Position numbers and translations under genes: made by a program. From contig WQRP01000019.1 of NCBI GenBank assembly GCA_009786675.1, positions 11,680-17,074 of the forward strand: DNA of 5,395 nt. The letters run 5' to 3'. The notes beneath the pieces were generated by a model that was not told where the DNA came from, did not search any database, and saw only the letters and a program-made list of their open reading frames with translations. The first letter of the stretch is position 1. Every line of letters begins with the position of its first letter. Origin of the DNA: Treponema sp. Lineage in GTDB: Bacteria > Spirochaetota > Spirochaetia > Treponematales > Breznakiellaceae. Shown here in pieces: positions 1 through 5,390 of the stretch.

Positions 1-1221
1 TTCATAAAGCACAAGGTGATGGGCAGGGATGAAATCAAGCAGACCCAGGACTGCCCCGACCACACAGACGCCGTGGCGCTGATCATCAGGCTTCTTACGG
101 ACAAGGATCAGGGCGTGATCAATGACATGTCGATGATCAAGGCCGTCGGCCACCGGGTCGTGCACGGCGGCATGAAGTTCACCAAAAGCGTGATTGTGGA
201 CGACGCGGCCATGGCCGCCTTCCACGAGGTCAAGGATCTTGGCCCTCTGCACGTCCCGGCGAACATCATGGGGATAGAGGCGGCGAAAAAGGTCCTGCCC
301 GACGTGCCGCACTGCGCCATCATGGACACGGCCTGGCACCAGACCATGCCGCCGGAGGCCTATACCTACGCCGTGCCGCACGAGTGGTTCGACAGGTACC
401 AGGTGCGCCGCTACGGCTTCCACGGCACCAGCTTTCTGTACACGGCCAAGCGGGCGGCGGTGCTCCTTGGCCAGGATCCCTTTAAAACGAACCTGATCAT
501 CTGCCACCTGGGGAACGGCTCCTCGGTAAACGCGGTAAAGGACGGCTGTTCCTTCGACACGAGCATGGGAATGACCCCGCTGGAGGGCCTTGTCATGGGG
601 ACCCGCTCTGGCGACGTGGATCCGGCGCTGCCCTTCTATGTCATGCGAAAGACGGGTATGGGCGCGGACGAGATTGACGGCGTGCTTAACAAGAAATCGG
701 GGCTTTTGGGCGTTACCGGGCGGTTCAGCGATCGCCGGGACATAGAGGAAGCCGCGGCGCAGGGCGACGAGCGCTGCGCCCTTGCCCAGCGCGTCGAGGC
801 GCACCGGGTAAAGAAATACATCGGCGCGTACCAGGCCGTGCTCGGCAGGGTTGACGCCCTGGTTCTTACCGCCGGCGTCGGGGAATTCGCCCCGATCATG
901 CGGGACATTATCCTTGACGGGCTGGAGGGCATCGGCATCGTCTACGATCCGGCGAAGAACGCGATCGCCCGCACCCGCAACGCGGAACTGCTTATCAGCA
1001 AGCCGGGGTCGAGGATCCCCGTGTTCATCATCCCCACCGACGAGGAACTCGTGATGACCGAGGACGCCTTTGCTCTTATGAAAGGCACCTACGACGTCCA
1101 CACCAAGTTCACCTATTCCTTCCAGAGCAAGGACTACGTGAACAAGGGCAGGGCGGAAGGCCTGAAGGCCGACCTGGCCAAGAAGCCCGGCCTTGCGGAT
1201 ATTATCGTCAAGCCAAAATGA
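1..1221 (+). CDS. ackA: Acetate kinase, 5'-truncated by the window edge
   Basis: Acetate kinase transfers phosphate between acetyl phosphate and ADP, giving acetate and ATP in the cytoplasm; it is the ATP-yielding step of acetate fermentation. The frame is open from base 1, so the GTG/ATG at 16-21 is not the true start. By comparison with the family about 40 N-terminal residues, including the first phosphate-binding loop, lie outside. Numbering from base 1, visible family motifs are VVHGG (about 53), PLHVPAN (82), MDTAWHQTM (108), YGFHGTS (138), CHLGNGSS (168), [10 protein letters not shown] (202), TAGVGE (290) and PTDEE (345). These include the acetate-kinase His, Asp, Arg and Glu active-site positions. 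Oddities are Phe after FHGTS where His is common, GEF where GEN is common, and about 45 extra residues after the normal end of the fold. The stop is one base before the next gene, which suggests an operon. The family call is very secure. Confidence 0.96.
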   Translation, partial: FIKHKVMGRDEIKQTQDCPDHTDAVALIIRLLTDKDQGVINDMSMIKAVGHRVVHGGMKFTKSVIVDDAAMAAFHEVKDLGPLHVPANIMGIEAAKKVLPDVPHCAIMDTAWHQTMPPEAYTYAVPHEWFDRYQVRRYGFHGTSFLYTAKRAAVLLGQDPFKTNLIICHLGNGSSVNAVKDGCSFDTSMGMTPLEGLVMGTRSGDVDPALPFYVMRKTGMGADEIDGVLNKKSGLLGVTGRFSDRRDIEEAAAQGDERCALAQRVEAHRVKKYIGAYQAVLGRVDALVLTAGVGEFAPIMRDIILDGLEGIGIVYDPAKNAIARTRNAELLISKPGSRIPVFIIPTDEELVMTEDAFALMKGTYDVHTKFTYSFQSKDYVNKGRAEGLKADLAKKPGLADIIVKPK

Positions 1222-1222
1222 A

Positions 1223-2281
1223 ATGGCGGACAACATCGACGAACCCGGAAAGATTGAACTGCTGTGCATCGGCAACGCGATGGTCGATGTCTTCGCCCCC
1301 GCCGATTTCGCCCGGCTTGACGGCCTGGGGATAACGGAACCGGTTCAGCACGTTCCCCTGGAAAATGCCGCCCGGATGCTGGACGAGCTTCGCAGCGGCG
1401 ATCTCGTGCTTGCGTCCGGTGGCGCCGTTGCCAACGTCGCGAAAATTGCCTCCATGCTTGGCGTCGGCTCAGCCTTTGCCGGCTGCGTGGGCGGCGACGA
1501 TCTTGCCGCCTTTTTCGAGGAAGAACTTATTAGCGCTGACGTCGTTCCCTTTATTACATCGGTCGAAGGGGGCACGGGCATTTGTCTTGTTTTCGAGGCG
1601 TCCGGCGAAACGCGCATTGCCGCATCGCCGGGCGCCGCGCTGGAGTTTACCGAGGCGGACGTTCCCGGCGATCTTATCGCCAGGGCGGACGCTGTGGTAT
1701 TGGACGGTTACATGCTTGACCGCCGCCCGCTGGTGCAACGGATACTCCAGCTTGCCAACCGCCACGGAATACCCATCGCGCTGGATGCCGCGTCGGTGTT
1801 TCATATCAAGGAAAAAACCGAGGCGATTCTTCATTACAGCCGCAACTACCCCCTGATTGTCTTTATGAACGCCGACGAAAGCATCGTGTTTTACAATACC
1901 ATTAGAAAAGGCGGCGTCGTGGACGAATTCGCGAACGAGCGCGAAAAAGAGGCGTTCATCCTGCGGGAAATTTGTCCCGTGCTAAAGTGCATGACCGAAG
2001 GGGATATTTTTCCCGTCATCGTTATCAAGCTTGGGGGACGGGGCGCGGTCGTCCTTGCGGGGGGGGGCATACATCGCGCTGGAACTTTTTCGATCATTCC
2101 CAGGAACACCGTTGGCGCCGGCGACGCTTTCTGCGCCGCTTTCATGTCCGCTTGGATACGCGGCAAGCCCATACGGGACTGTGCCTCGCTTGGGAACAAG
2201 GTTGCGCGGGAGGTTCTGATGGTACCGGGCACCAGCGTCAAAAAGGAAAAACTCTCGTCGCTTTCCAGGCTTCTGCGATAA
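1223..2281 (+). CDS. PfkB-family carbohydrate/nucleoside kinase
   Basis: This is a cytoplasmic ATP-dependent kinase of the ribokinase/PfkB family; the substrate (a sugar or a nucleoside such as adenosine) cannot be read from sequence. I chose ATG 1223, giving 352 residues, because the frame upstream (TTG 1193) lies inside ackA and adds no family sequence. The N-terminal strand reads LLCIGNAMVDVF (13-24). The first PfkB signature region, GGAVANVAKIASMLG, is at 66-80, followed by GCVGGDD (87-93). NADES at 216 and KLGGRGAVV at 269 match the nucleotide-side motifs. The second signature, NTVGAGDAF, is at 295-303, with Asp301 as the expected catalytic base and the GAG as anion hole. Length and motif order resemble adenosine-kinase-like and 2-keto-3-deoxygluconate-kinase-like members. 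There is no clear ribosome binding site and only one base after the ackA stop, so translation is probably coupled. A run of nine G lies in the coding sequence at 2059-2067. Confidence 0.93.
   Translation: MADNIDEPGKIELLCIGNAMVDVFAPADFARLDGLGITEPVQHVPLENAARMLDELRSGDLVLASGGAVANVAKIASMLGVGSAFAGCVGGDDLAAFFEEELISADVVPFITSVEGGTGICLVFEASGETRIAASPGAALEFTEADVPGDLIARADAVVLDGYMLDRRPLVQRILQLANRHGIPIALDAASVFHIKEKTEAILHYSRNYPLIVFMNADESIVFYNTIRKGGVVDEFANEREKEAFILREICPVLKCMTEGDIFPVIVIKLGGRGAVVLAGGGIHRAGTFSIIPRNTVGAGDAFCAAFMSAWIRGKPIRDCASLGNKVAREVLMVPGTSVKKEKLSSLSRLLR
2059..2067 (+). repeat. G9 homopolymer tract inside the PfkB kinase gene
   Basis: Nine consecutive G residues cover codons 279-282 (Ala-Gly-Gly-Gly) of the kinase, just before the catalytic NTVGAGDAF segment. 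The tract is read directly from sequence. Runs of this kind are prone to polymerase slippage, and a change of one base would shift the frame before the catalytic Asp. As given, the frame is intact. It may equally be a chance product of Gly codons in GC-rich DNA. Confidence 0.85.
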
Positions 2282-2291
2282 GCCCGGGCTT
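2280..2291. terminator. 12-bp palindrome between convergent stop codons
   Basis: AAGCCCGGGCTT is a perfect 12-base palindrome that overlaps the TAA of the kinase gene (2279-2281) and touches the TAA of the convergent membrane-protein gene (2291-2293). As RNA it could fold only into a short stem (AAGC/GCTT with a CCGG loop), and no U-run follows on either strand. It may help end both transcripts, but it is a weak terminator candidate. Confidence 0.25.
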
Positions 2292-2671
2292 TAGACCATC
2301 CTTTCCAGCAGCACCATAAAAACCAGTAAATACAATCCCGCGAACACGATCGTTGGAAACAGCGCCGCAATGACGTAAGCGATAAATCTGCTAAGCCTTG
2401 TCGGTTTGCCCATGTTTCTTATGCCATCGTCCTGCAGTTGCCAGTGCACCCAGTTAAGGCTGTCGGTAAGCATTTTGTAGTACAGCCCCAGCAAAAGAAC
2501 GAAAGATACCAACGACGCGTTGAAAGGAATACCGGTAACCTCCTCGTCAGTCTTTAGCGCCCAGGCGGAAAAGGACAAAAACGCCGCCAAAATAAAAACG
2601 GGGCGTTTTACCCGGCGCTGGATTTTCAGTCTTGTCTTTTTGTTTTCGGCCTTTTCGGGAATTTGCTTCAT
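2291..2671 (-). CDS. Small unknown protein with three predicted membrane segments
   Basis: I do not recognise this 126-residue protein. The first 24 residues are strongly basic (many Lys and Arg) and contain no cleavable signal peptide. Hydrophobic stretches follow at about 25-40, 52-68 and 97-122. Between the first two is a short acidic loop (TDEEVTG), and between the second and third a polar, partly aromatic stretch (DSLNWVHWQLQDDGIRNMGKP, split here as about 70-90). By the positive-inside rule the basic N-terminus and the Lys/Arg-rich stretch before segment three (89-95) should face the cytoplasm. This suggests an N-in, C-out protein of the inner membrane. It converges on the PfkB kinase gene, leaving only nine bases, and is divergent from the sigma-like gene across 223 bases. 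The ribosome binding site is poor; a TTGACA lies upstream. It is probably real because of its coherent membrane pattern and because no better frame exists here. Confidence 0.68.
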   Translation of the reverse strand: MKQIPEKAENKKTRLKIQRRVKRPVFILAAFLSFSAWALKTDEEVTGIPFNASLVSFVLLLGLYYKMLTDSLNWVHWQLQDDGIRNMGKPTRLSRFIAYVIAALFPTIVFAGLYLLVFMVLLERMV

Positions 2672-2679
2672 TTGTTTTA

Positions 2680-2708
2680 GTCTGCTATCTTGCTTAATAT
2701 ATTGTCAA
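2680..2708 (-). promoter_or_regulatory. Possible sigma-70-type promoter for the membrane-protein gene
   Basis: On the minus strand a perfect TTGACA lies at 2708-2703, about 30 bases upstream of the ATG at 2671. No good TATAAT follows at the normal spacing: at 18 bases there is only CAGACT. A TATATT directly after the TTGACA is too close to pair with it. The -35 is convincing on its own; the promoter as a whole is weak. Confidence 0.27.
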
Positions 2709-2714
2709 GCCCTG

Positions 2715-2740
2715 TTTGCGCGCGATTGCGCGTGTGCAAA
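2715..2740 (+). repeat. Hairpin / imperfect palindrome in the divergent intergenic region
   Basis: The left arm TTTGCGCGCG (2715-2724) pairs completely with the right arm CGTGTGCAAA (2731-2740), with two G-U pairs, around a six-base loop ATTGCG. In plus-strand RNA it can extend by G-U and U-A to 2713-2742. On the minus strand the two wobble pairs become A-C mismatches, so the RNA fold is specific to the plus strand. As DNA the ends TTTGC/GCAAA form a clear inverted repeat. There is no U-run after it, so it is not a normal terminator. It sits just upstream of the TTGACA of the minus-strand gene and could be an operator or activator site for either divergent gene. Confidence 0.5.
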
Positions 2741-2799
2741 TAACATCTGCGAAAACGGCGTGTTCCGCTCTTGAATATGCCAAAATACACACCGTTCGC

Positions 2800-2815
2800 T
2801 GGCATAAAAATTCCT
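2800..2815 (+). promoter_or_regulatory. Near-match to a sigma-54 (-24/-12) promoter upstream of the sigma-like gene
   Basis: The 16 bases TGGCATAAAAATTCCT match the pattern TGGCAC-R-N4-TTGCW with exact spacing, except T for C at position 6 and C for G in the -12 GC pair. The -24 GG is intact. It would give a leader of about 70 bases before the ATG at 2895. The mismatch in the -12 element is serious, so this is only a candidate. No convincing -35/-10 pair was found for this gene. Confidence 0.2.
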
Positions 2816-2882
2816 TTGTTACGAAAATAACTTTAACAACAAAACCAGGTTGCGTGATGCAGGTTTGCGCCGATAAAAAATC

Positions 2883-2888
2883 AGGGAG
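2883..2888 (+). promoter_or_regulatory. Ribosome binding site of the sigma-like gene
   Basis: AGGGAG lies six bases before the ATG at 2895 and fixes that codon as the start. The frame has no upstream alternative with a comparable site. Confidence 0.65.
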
Positions 2889-2894
2889 AACAAA

Positions 2895-3767
2895 ATGCAA
2901 ACAACTGTAACACTCAATTGTCTTTACGCGGATTACATTGCCGGTCGGCTCGAAAAGAAAAAATTCGAGGGAATTATTTTTAGGGCAATTCGCAAAATAA
3001 AATTTCGTATGCCTGGCCTTGGAAAAGAGGATCGCGAGGATTTTGTTTCATGGCTGTATCCGCGCGTTAGCCGCGCAATTGACAACTATCACGCGATAGG
3101 CGCGTCTTTTGAATCCTATATAAACAAGGTGGTTTACATGTCGTCAAAGGAATACAGTAGAAAACAAATCCGCAATAGTAACACCGAGCTTGCCGCTTGG
3201 ATTGCGCAGGCTTACTCGGACGAAAGGGAATATGAATATTCCGAAGCGGCGGACGTGCAACCTATTGCCCCAATGGGGATGTTCGAGAACTCTAAGAATT
3301 CTCGCAAGCTTCTGTTGCTGACGTTAAAATGTTCCAGGTATGTTTCCGATGATTTTATTGAAAGGGTTTCATCCAAGCTTGGAATGAAAGCCGGGGCTTT
3401 AAGCAACATGGTCGATAGCCTAAGGGAACGCAAGGAAAAACGGGAGGCGCAAATGGAAAGCCTGCGCGAGGTGGCAAACCGCCAGTTTTGCCGTTGCCTG
3501 TTTCATGAAAGAACCCTGCAGTTCATGAAAGACAATCCTGCCGCAGCCCGGCGGATAAAGTTCCGGCTTGATCATTGTCGAAGCAAATTGGGCAAGACAA
3601 GGAAACGGCTTTCCAGGATGCAAGTGGACCCTTCCAACGCGCAGATTGCGGAACTTCTGGGGCTTTCAAAAGGTTCCGTCGATGCCACCCTGCATTCGCT
3701 CAAGATACGCTGTGCGGATGTATTAGGCGGCAACCAAAGCGCTAAAAGTAACCACATGCTGAACTAA
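2895..3767 (+). CDS. Sigma-factor-like DNA-binding protein (atypical sigma-70 family member)
   Basis: This 290-residue soluble protein has two ends that resemble sigma-70 family factors. Residues about 44-93 (from KEDREDFVSWLYPRV through IDNYHAIGASFESYINKV) follow the pattern of sigma region 2: an acidic 'DDL/DF' start, an aromatic helix, 'AID-Y...G-ASFESYI', then a basic helix ending in SRKQIR. Residues 247-272 (SNAQIAELLGLSKGSVDATL) read as a helix-turn-helix like sigma region 4. The roughly 150 residues between (94-246) are much longer than in an ECF factor, are rich in Lys and Arg, and do not look like region 3. A strong ribosome binding site supports the ATG. The gene is richer in A and T than its neighbours. 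It is transcribed away from a small membrane-protein gene. The likely role is promoter recognition or another DNA-binding function, inferred from weak similarity. It could instead be a sigma-derived regulator that no longer binds RNA polymerase. Confidence 0.82.
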   Translation: MQTTVTLNCLYADYIAGRLEKKKFEGIIFRAIRKIKFRMPGLGKEDREDFVSWLYPRVSRAIDNYHAIGASFESYINKVVYMSSKEYSRKQIRNSNTELAAWIAQAYSDEREYEYSEAADVQPIAPMGMFENSKNSRKLLLLTLKCSRYVSDDFIERVSSKLGMKAGALSNMVDSLRERKEKREAQMESLREVANRQFCRCLFHERTLQFMKDNPAAARRIKFRLDHCRSKLGKTRKRLSRMQVDPSNAQIAELLGLSKGSVDATLHSLKIRCADVLGGNQSAKSNHMLN

Positions 3768-3768
3768 T

Positions 3769-3786
3769 GCCGGGGATTTGCTCGGC
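3769..3786 (+). terminator. Hairpin between the convergent sigma-like and recX genes
   Basis: GCCGGG (3769-3774) pairs with CTCGGC (3781-3786), including one G-U pair, around a six-base loop GATTTG. It begins one base after the TAA of the sigma-like gene and fills most of the 25-base gap before the recX stop. The bases after it (GGTTCCC) are not a U-run, so intrinsic termination would be weak. It would favour the plus-strand transcript, since the wobble pair is a mismatch on the other strand. Confidence 0.3.
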
Positions 3787-3792
3787 GGTTCC

Positions 3793-4452
3793 CTAATCCT
3801 CGAACAGCCGCCCGATTGCCTGGGATGAAAACCCCTCGCTTTTTAGCAGGTATTTAAGGGAACGCCGCGCGGAGTCTTCCATGTGTCGTAAATCCGTGCC
3901 GTATTTTCCGCCTTGGCGTTTTTGCGCGAAACGTTCCAGAAGCCGCTGTTCCGCCTCGTCGTCAAGCGCTTCCCGCATGGCCGATTCCGCGTCTTCCCTG
4001 CCAATGCCCTTGGCGCGTAGTGCCGCAAGCAGGCGCATTGGGCTGGAGCCCCCCCGGCTAACCCTGGAATCCAGCCAAAGGCGGGCATAGCGAAAATCGT
4101 CCAAAAGACCCTGCCCGCAAAGACGCGCGATTACCGTTTTTGAGCAGGCGGAATCGTGGCCGCGTTTTGCCAGCTTTTGGCCAAGGCCGAACACGGTTTG
4201 CTCGGCGCGGGCGATTAGCTGCAGGGCCGCTTTTTCCGCGTCAAGGCAGGCCGCCGCAAAACGGAGGCTTGCTACCTCGTCCGGGCTTAACTCGCGGCCT
4301 TCGATTGTGTCGGCGCTTTCGTGGGTGCAAAGGCTCGTGTCGACGAGATCAGGGGAAAGATAGCAGACCCTAAACGACAAAGAGGAGCCGTCGGAAAGCC
4401 CCGCAACGCGAAGCTCCCAATCGGCTCCTGTCTTGACCGAAACGATAGTCAT
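3793..4452 (-). CDS. recX: RecX-family regulator of RecA
   Basis: RecX proteins bind RecA filaments in the cytoplasm and modulate recombination and the SOS response. The 219-residue protein has the family's helical repeat pattern from about residue 68 on. The most typical part is GLLDDFRYARLWLDSRV (115-131), followed by the spaced RLLAALRAKGI (140-150), the classic RecX motif. Two further helical repeats follow, ending in LKYLLKSEGFSSQAIGRLFED. The first 60 residues, partly acidic, are not conserved RecX sequence and resemble a short beta-rich N-terminal extension. The ATG at 4452 was chosen because it is the first ATG after rpsI. The same frame stays open upstream to 4695, inside rpsI, but gives no RecX-like sequence. 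No clear ribosome binding site is visible, so translation may depend on read-through from rpsI, 67 bases away. A run of seven G (minus strand, 4049-4055) lies in the coding sequence. The family call is firm; the start is less so. Confidence 0.87.
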   Translation of the reverse strand: MTIVSVKTGADWELRVAGLSDGSSLSFRVCYLSPDLVDTSLCTHESADTIEGRELSPDEVASLRFAAACLDAEKAALQLIARAEQTVFGLGQKLAKRGHDSACSKTVIARLCGQGLLDDFRYARLWLDSRVSRGGSSPMRLLAALRAKGIGREDAESAMREALDDEAEQRLLERFAQKRQGGKYGTDLRHMEDSARRSLKYLLKSEGFSSQAIGRLFED

Positions 4453-4481
4453 TGGTTCAGCGAAAACCAGCCCGGCTAACC

Positions 4482-4494
4482 TACGAAATTCGTA
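4482..4494. repeat. Perfect short inverted repeat upstream of recX
   Basis: TACGAA-A-TTCGTA is a perfect six-base inverted repeat around one central base, 30 bases before the recX ATG in the rpsI-recX gap. It has the size and symmetry of a small operator half-site pair or a short RNA hairpin. It does not match the E. coli LexA box, and its spacing does not match the Bacillus-type CGAAC-N4-GTTCG box. It could be chance. Confidence 0.35.
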
Positions 4495-4519
4495 CTTGCC
4501 GCGCCCGTCCCAAGGCGGC

Positions 4520-4912
4520 CTAGCGTTTGGAGAACTGGAAGCGTCGGCGAGCGCCCGCCCTACCGTATTTCTTCCGTTCCACCATACGGGAGTCCCGGGT
4601 AAGATACCCGTTGCTCCTAAGGCTGGGATAATTGGTTTCGTCCACCTTGCACAGGGCCCGCGCAAGACCGTGGCGACAGGCACCCGCCTGACCACTAATC
4701 CCGCCCCCGTACACGTTGATCAGAATATCGAACTTGTTTTCGTTGTCCGTTACCATTAAAGGCTGGCGCACCATAACGGCATGTTCGCCCAGGGGGAAAT
4801 ACTGTGCCAGTTCCCTGCCGTTTATCGATATTTTGCCGCTTCCGTCCCGGACATACACCCGCGCGACCGAAGTTTTTCTTCTGCCCGTACCGATTCCAAG
4901 ATTCTTGACCAC
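4520..4912 (-). CDS. rpsI: 30S ribosomal protein uS9 (S9)
   Basis: uS9 sits in the head of the 30S subunit, and its C-terminal tail reaches the P-site tRNA. The 130 residues are full length. The N-terminus [16 protein letters not shown] (6-21), the middle [19 protein letters not shown] (68-86), and the C-terminal [19 protein letters not shown] ending in FQFSKR are all hallmark uS9 sequence; the terminal SKR is the tRNA-contacting tail. The start codon is GTG, fixed by an AGAGGAG ribosome binding site five bases before it. The site lies directly between the rplM stop and the GTG, so the gene follows rplM by 12 bases in the usual rplM-rpsI operon. No changes to the conserved core are seen. Its 3' end is overlapped by an unused open frame leading into recX. 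Confidence 0.98.
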   Translation of the reverse strand: MVKNLGIGTGRRKTSVARVYVRDGSGKISINGRELAQYFPLGEHAVMVRQPLMVTDNENKFDILINVYGGGISGQAGACRHGLARALCKVDETNYPSLRSNGYLTRDSRMVERKKYGRAGARRRFQFSKR

Positions 4913-4917
4913 GATAG

Positions 4918-4924
4918 CTCCTCT
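4918..4924 (-). promoter_or_regulatory. Ribosome binding site of rpsI
   Basis: AGAGGAG on the minus strand lies five bases before the GTG start at 4912 and directly abuts the TAA of rplM (4925-4927). It decides the GTG start, which gives the conserved uS9 N-terminus. The tight packing suggests translational coupling of the two ribosomal genes. Confidence 0.8.
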
Positions 4925-5353
4925 TTATAACTCAATCGCCGTGGGGTTTTGGGCGGCGTGTCGATGTTCCGCCCCGGCGTAAATTTTGACGCTTTTCGCC
5001 AGCTTCTTTCCCAAGGGTCCCTTGGGAAGCATGCCCTTTATGGCTTTTTCCAGCGGCTGCGTGGGATGCCTGGCAATCAACTTTTCAAAAGTGGTTGTTT
5101 TTAGCCCACCCGGGTATCCCGTATGGCGGTAATACATCTTCTGCTGGGCTTTTCTGCCTGTAACGACGACCTTGTCGGCGTTGATTACCACAACAAAATC
5201 CCCCATTTCCTGATGGGGCGCGAATATCGCCTTGGTCTTTCCGCGGACTATGGACGCGACCTTCGCCGCGACCCTGCCCAGAACCTTGCCCTCGGCGTCA
5301 ATCACAAACCATTTCCGCTCCACCAGCGCGGGTTTAACAAAAACTGTCTTCAT
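4925..5353 (-). CDS. rplM: 50S ribosomal protein uL13 (L13)
   Basis: uL13 is an early-assembling protein of the 50S subunit. The 142-residue product is full length. It has the typical WFVIDAEGKVLGRVAAKVAS start (15-34), GDFVVVINADKVVVTG (51-66), YYRHTGYPGGLK (74-85), and the uL13 signature region around MLPKGPLGKKLAKSVKIYAG (108-127). It ends in HRHAAQNP and a short tail; this C-terminal His-rich HAAQ segment is diagnostic. The ATG at 5353 has an AGAAGGT site seven bases upstream. It is the first gene of the rplM-rpsI operon here, and about 40 bases of upstream DNA are visible. No missing residues were noticed. In several bacteria this operon is regulated by the L13 leader or by L13 itself; nothing in the short upstream stretch proves that here. 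Confidence 0.98.
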   Translation of the reverse strand: MKTVFVKPALVERKWFVIDAEGKVLGRVAAKVASIVRGKTKAIFAPHQEMGDFVVVINADKVVVTGRKAQQKMYYRHTGYPGGLKTTTFEKLIARHPTQPLEKAIKGMLPKGPLGKKLAKSVKIYAGAEHRHAAQNPTAIEL

Positions 5354-5360
5354 TTCCGTG

Positions 5361-5367
5361 ACCTTCT
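5361..5367 (-). promoter_or_regulatory. Ribosome binding site of rplM
   Basis: AGAAGGT on the minus strand lies seven bases before the ATG at 5353. It supports that start, which gives the expected uL13 N-terminus. Confidence 0.6.
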
Positions 5368-5384
5368 ATAGTTAGCTTGGTACA

Positions 5385-5390
5385 AGTATG
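5385..5390 (-). promoter_or_regulatory. Possible -10 element of the rplM operon
   Basis: CATACT on the minus strand is one base from TATACT and would place the transcript start about 25 bases before the rplM ATG. The -35 region lies outside the window, so the element cannot be confirmed. A short CTTG-TAC-CAAG inverted repeat (5376-5386) lies just downstream in the leader. Confidence 0.2.

Noticed and set aside
16..21. GTG/ATG at 16-21 as the start of acetate kinase.
   Set aside because: The frame is open to base 1, and the upstream residues and the missing N-terminal phosphate-binding segment show that the gene begins outside the window.
1193..1222. TTG start at 1193 for the PfkB kinase, adding ten residues.
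   Set aside because: It lies inside ackA, lacks a ribosome binding site, and the extra residues add nothing family-like; ATG 1223 fits better.
1365..1856. Long alternative-frame open frames over the PfkB kinase gene on both strands (for example 1365-1856 plus and 1469-1834 minus).
   Set aside because: They are typical shadows of a GC-rich coding sequence, with no domain signal, and sit on top of a gene with clear family motifs.
2694..2910. Two short open frames in the divergent intergenic region, one per strand (2694-2900 minus and 2716-2910 plus).
   Set aside because: They overlap each other, have no good ribosome binding sites, show no recognisable composition or domain, and run into the start of the sigma-like gene.
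4498..4519. GC-rich stem between rpsI and recX (GCCGC/GCGGC) as an intrinsic terminator.
   Set aside because: The stem is only five bases with a 12-base loop and no U-run, so it does not support termination before recX.
4453..4695. Upstream extension of recX (about 81 residues) in the same open frame, overlapping rpsI.
   Set aside because: The added residues show no RecX-like sequence and most overlap the 3' part of the highly conserved rpsI gene in another frame; the ATG at 4452 gives a normal RecX length.
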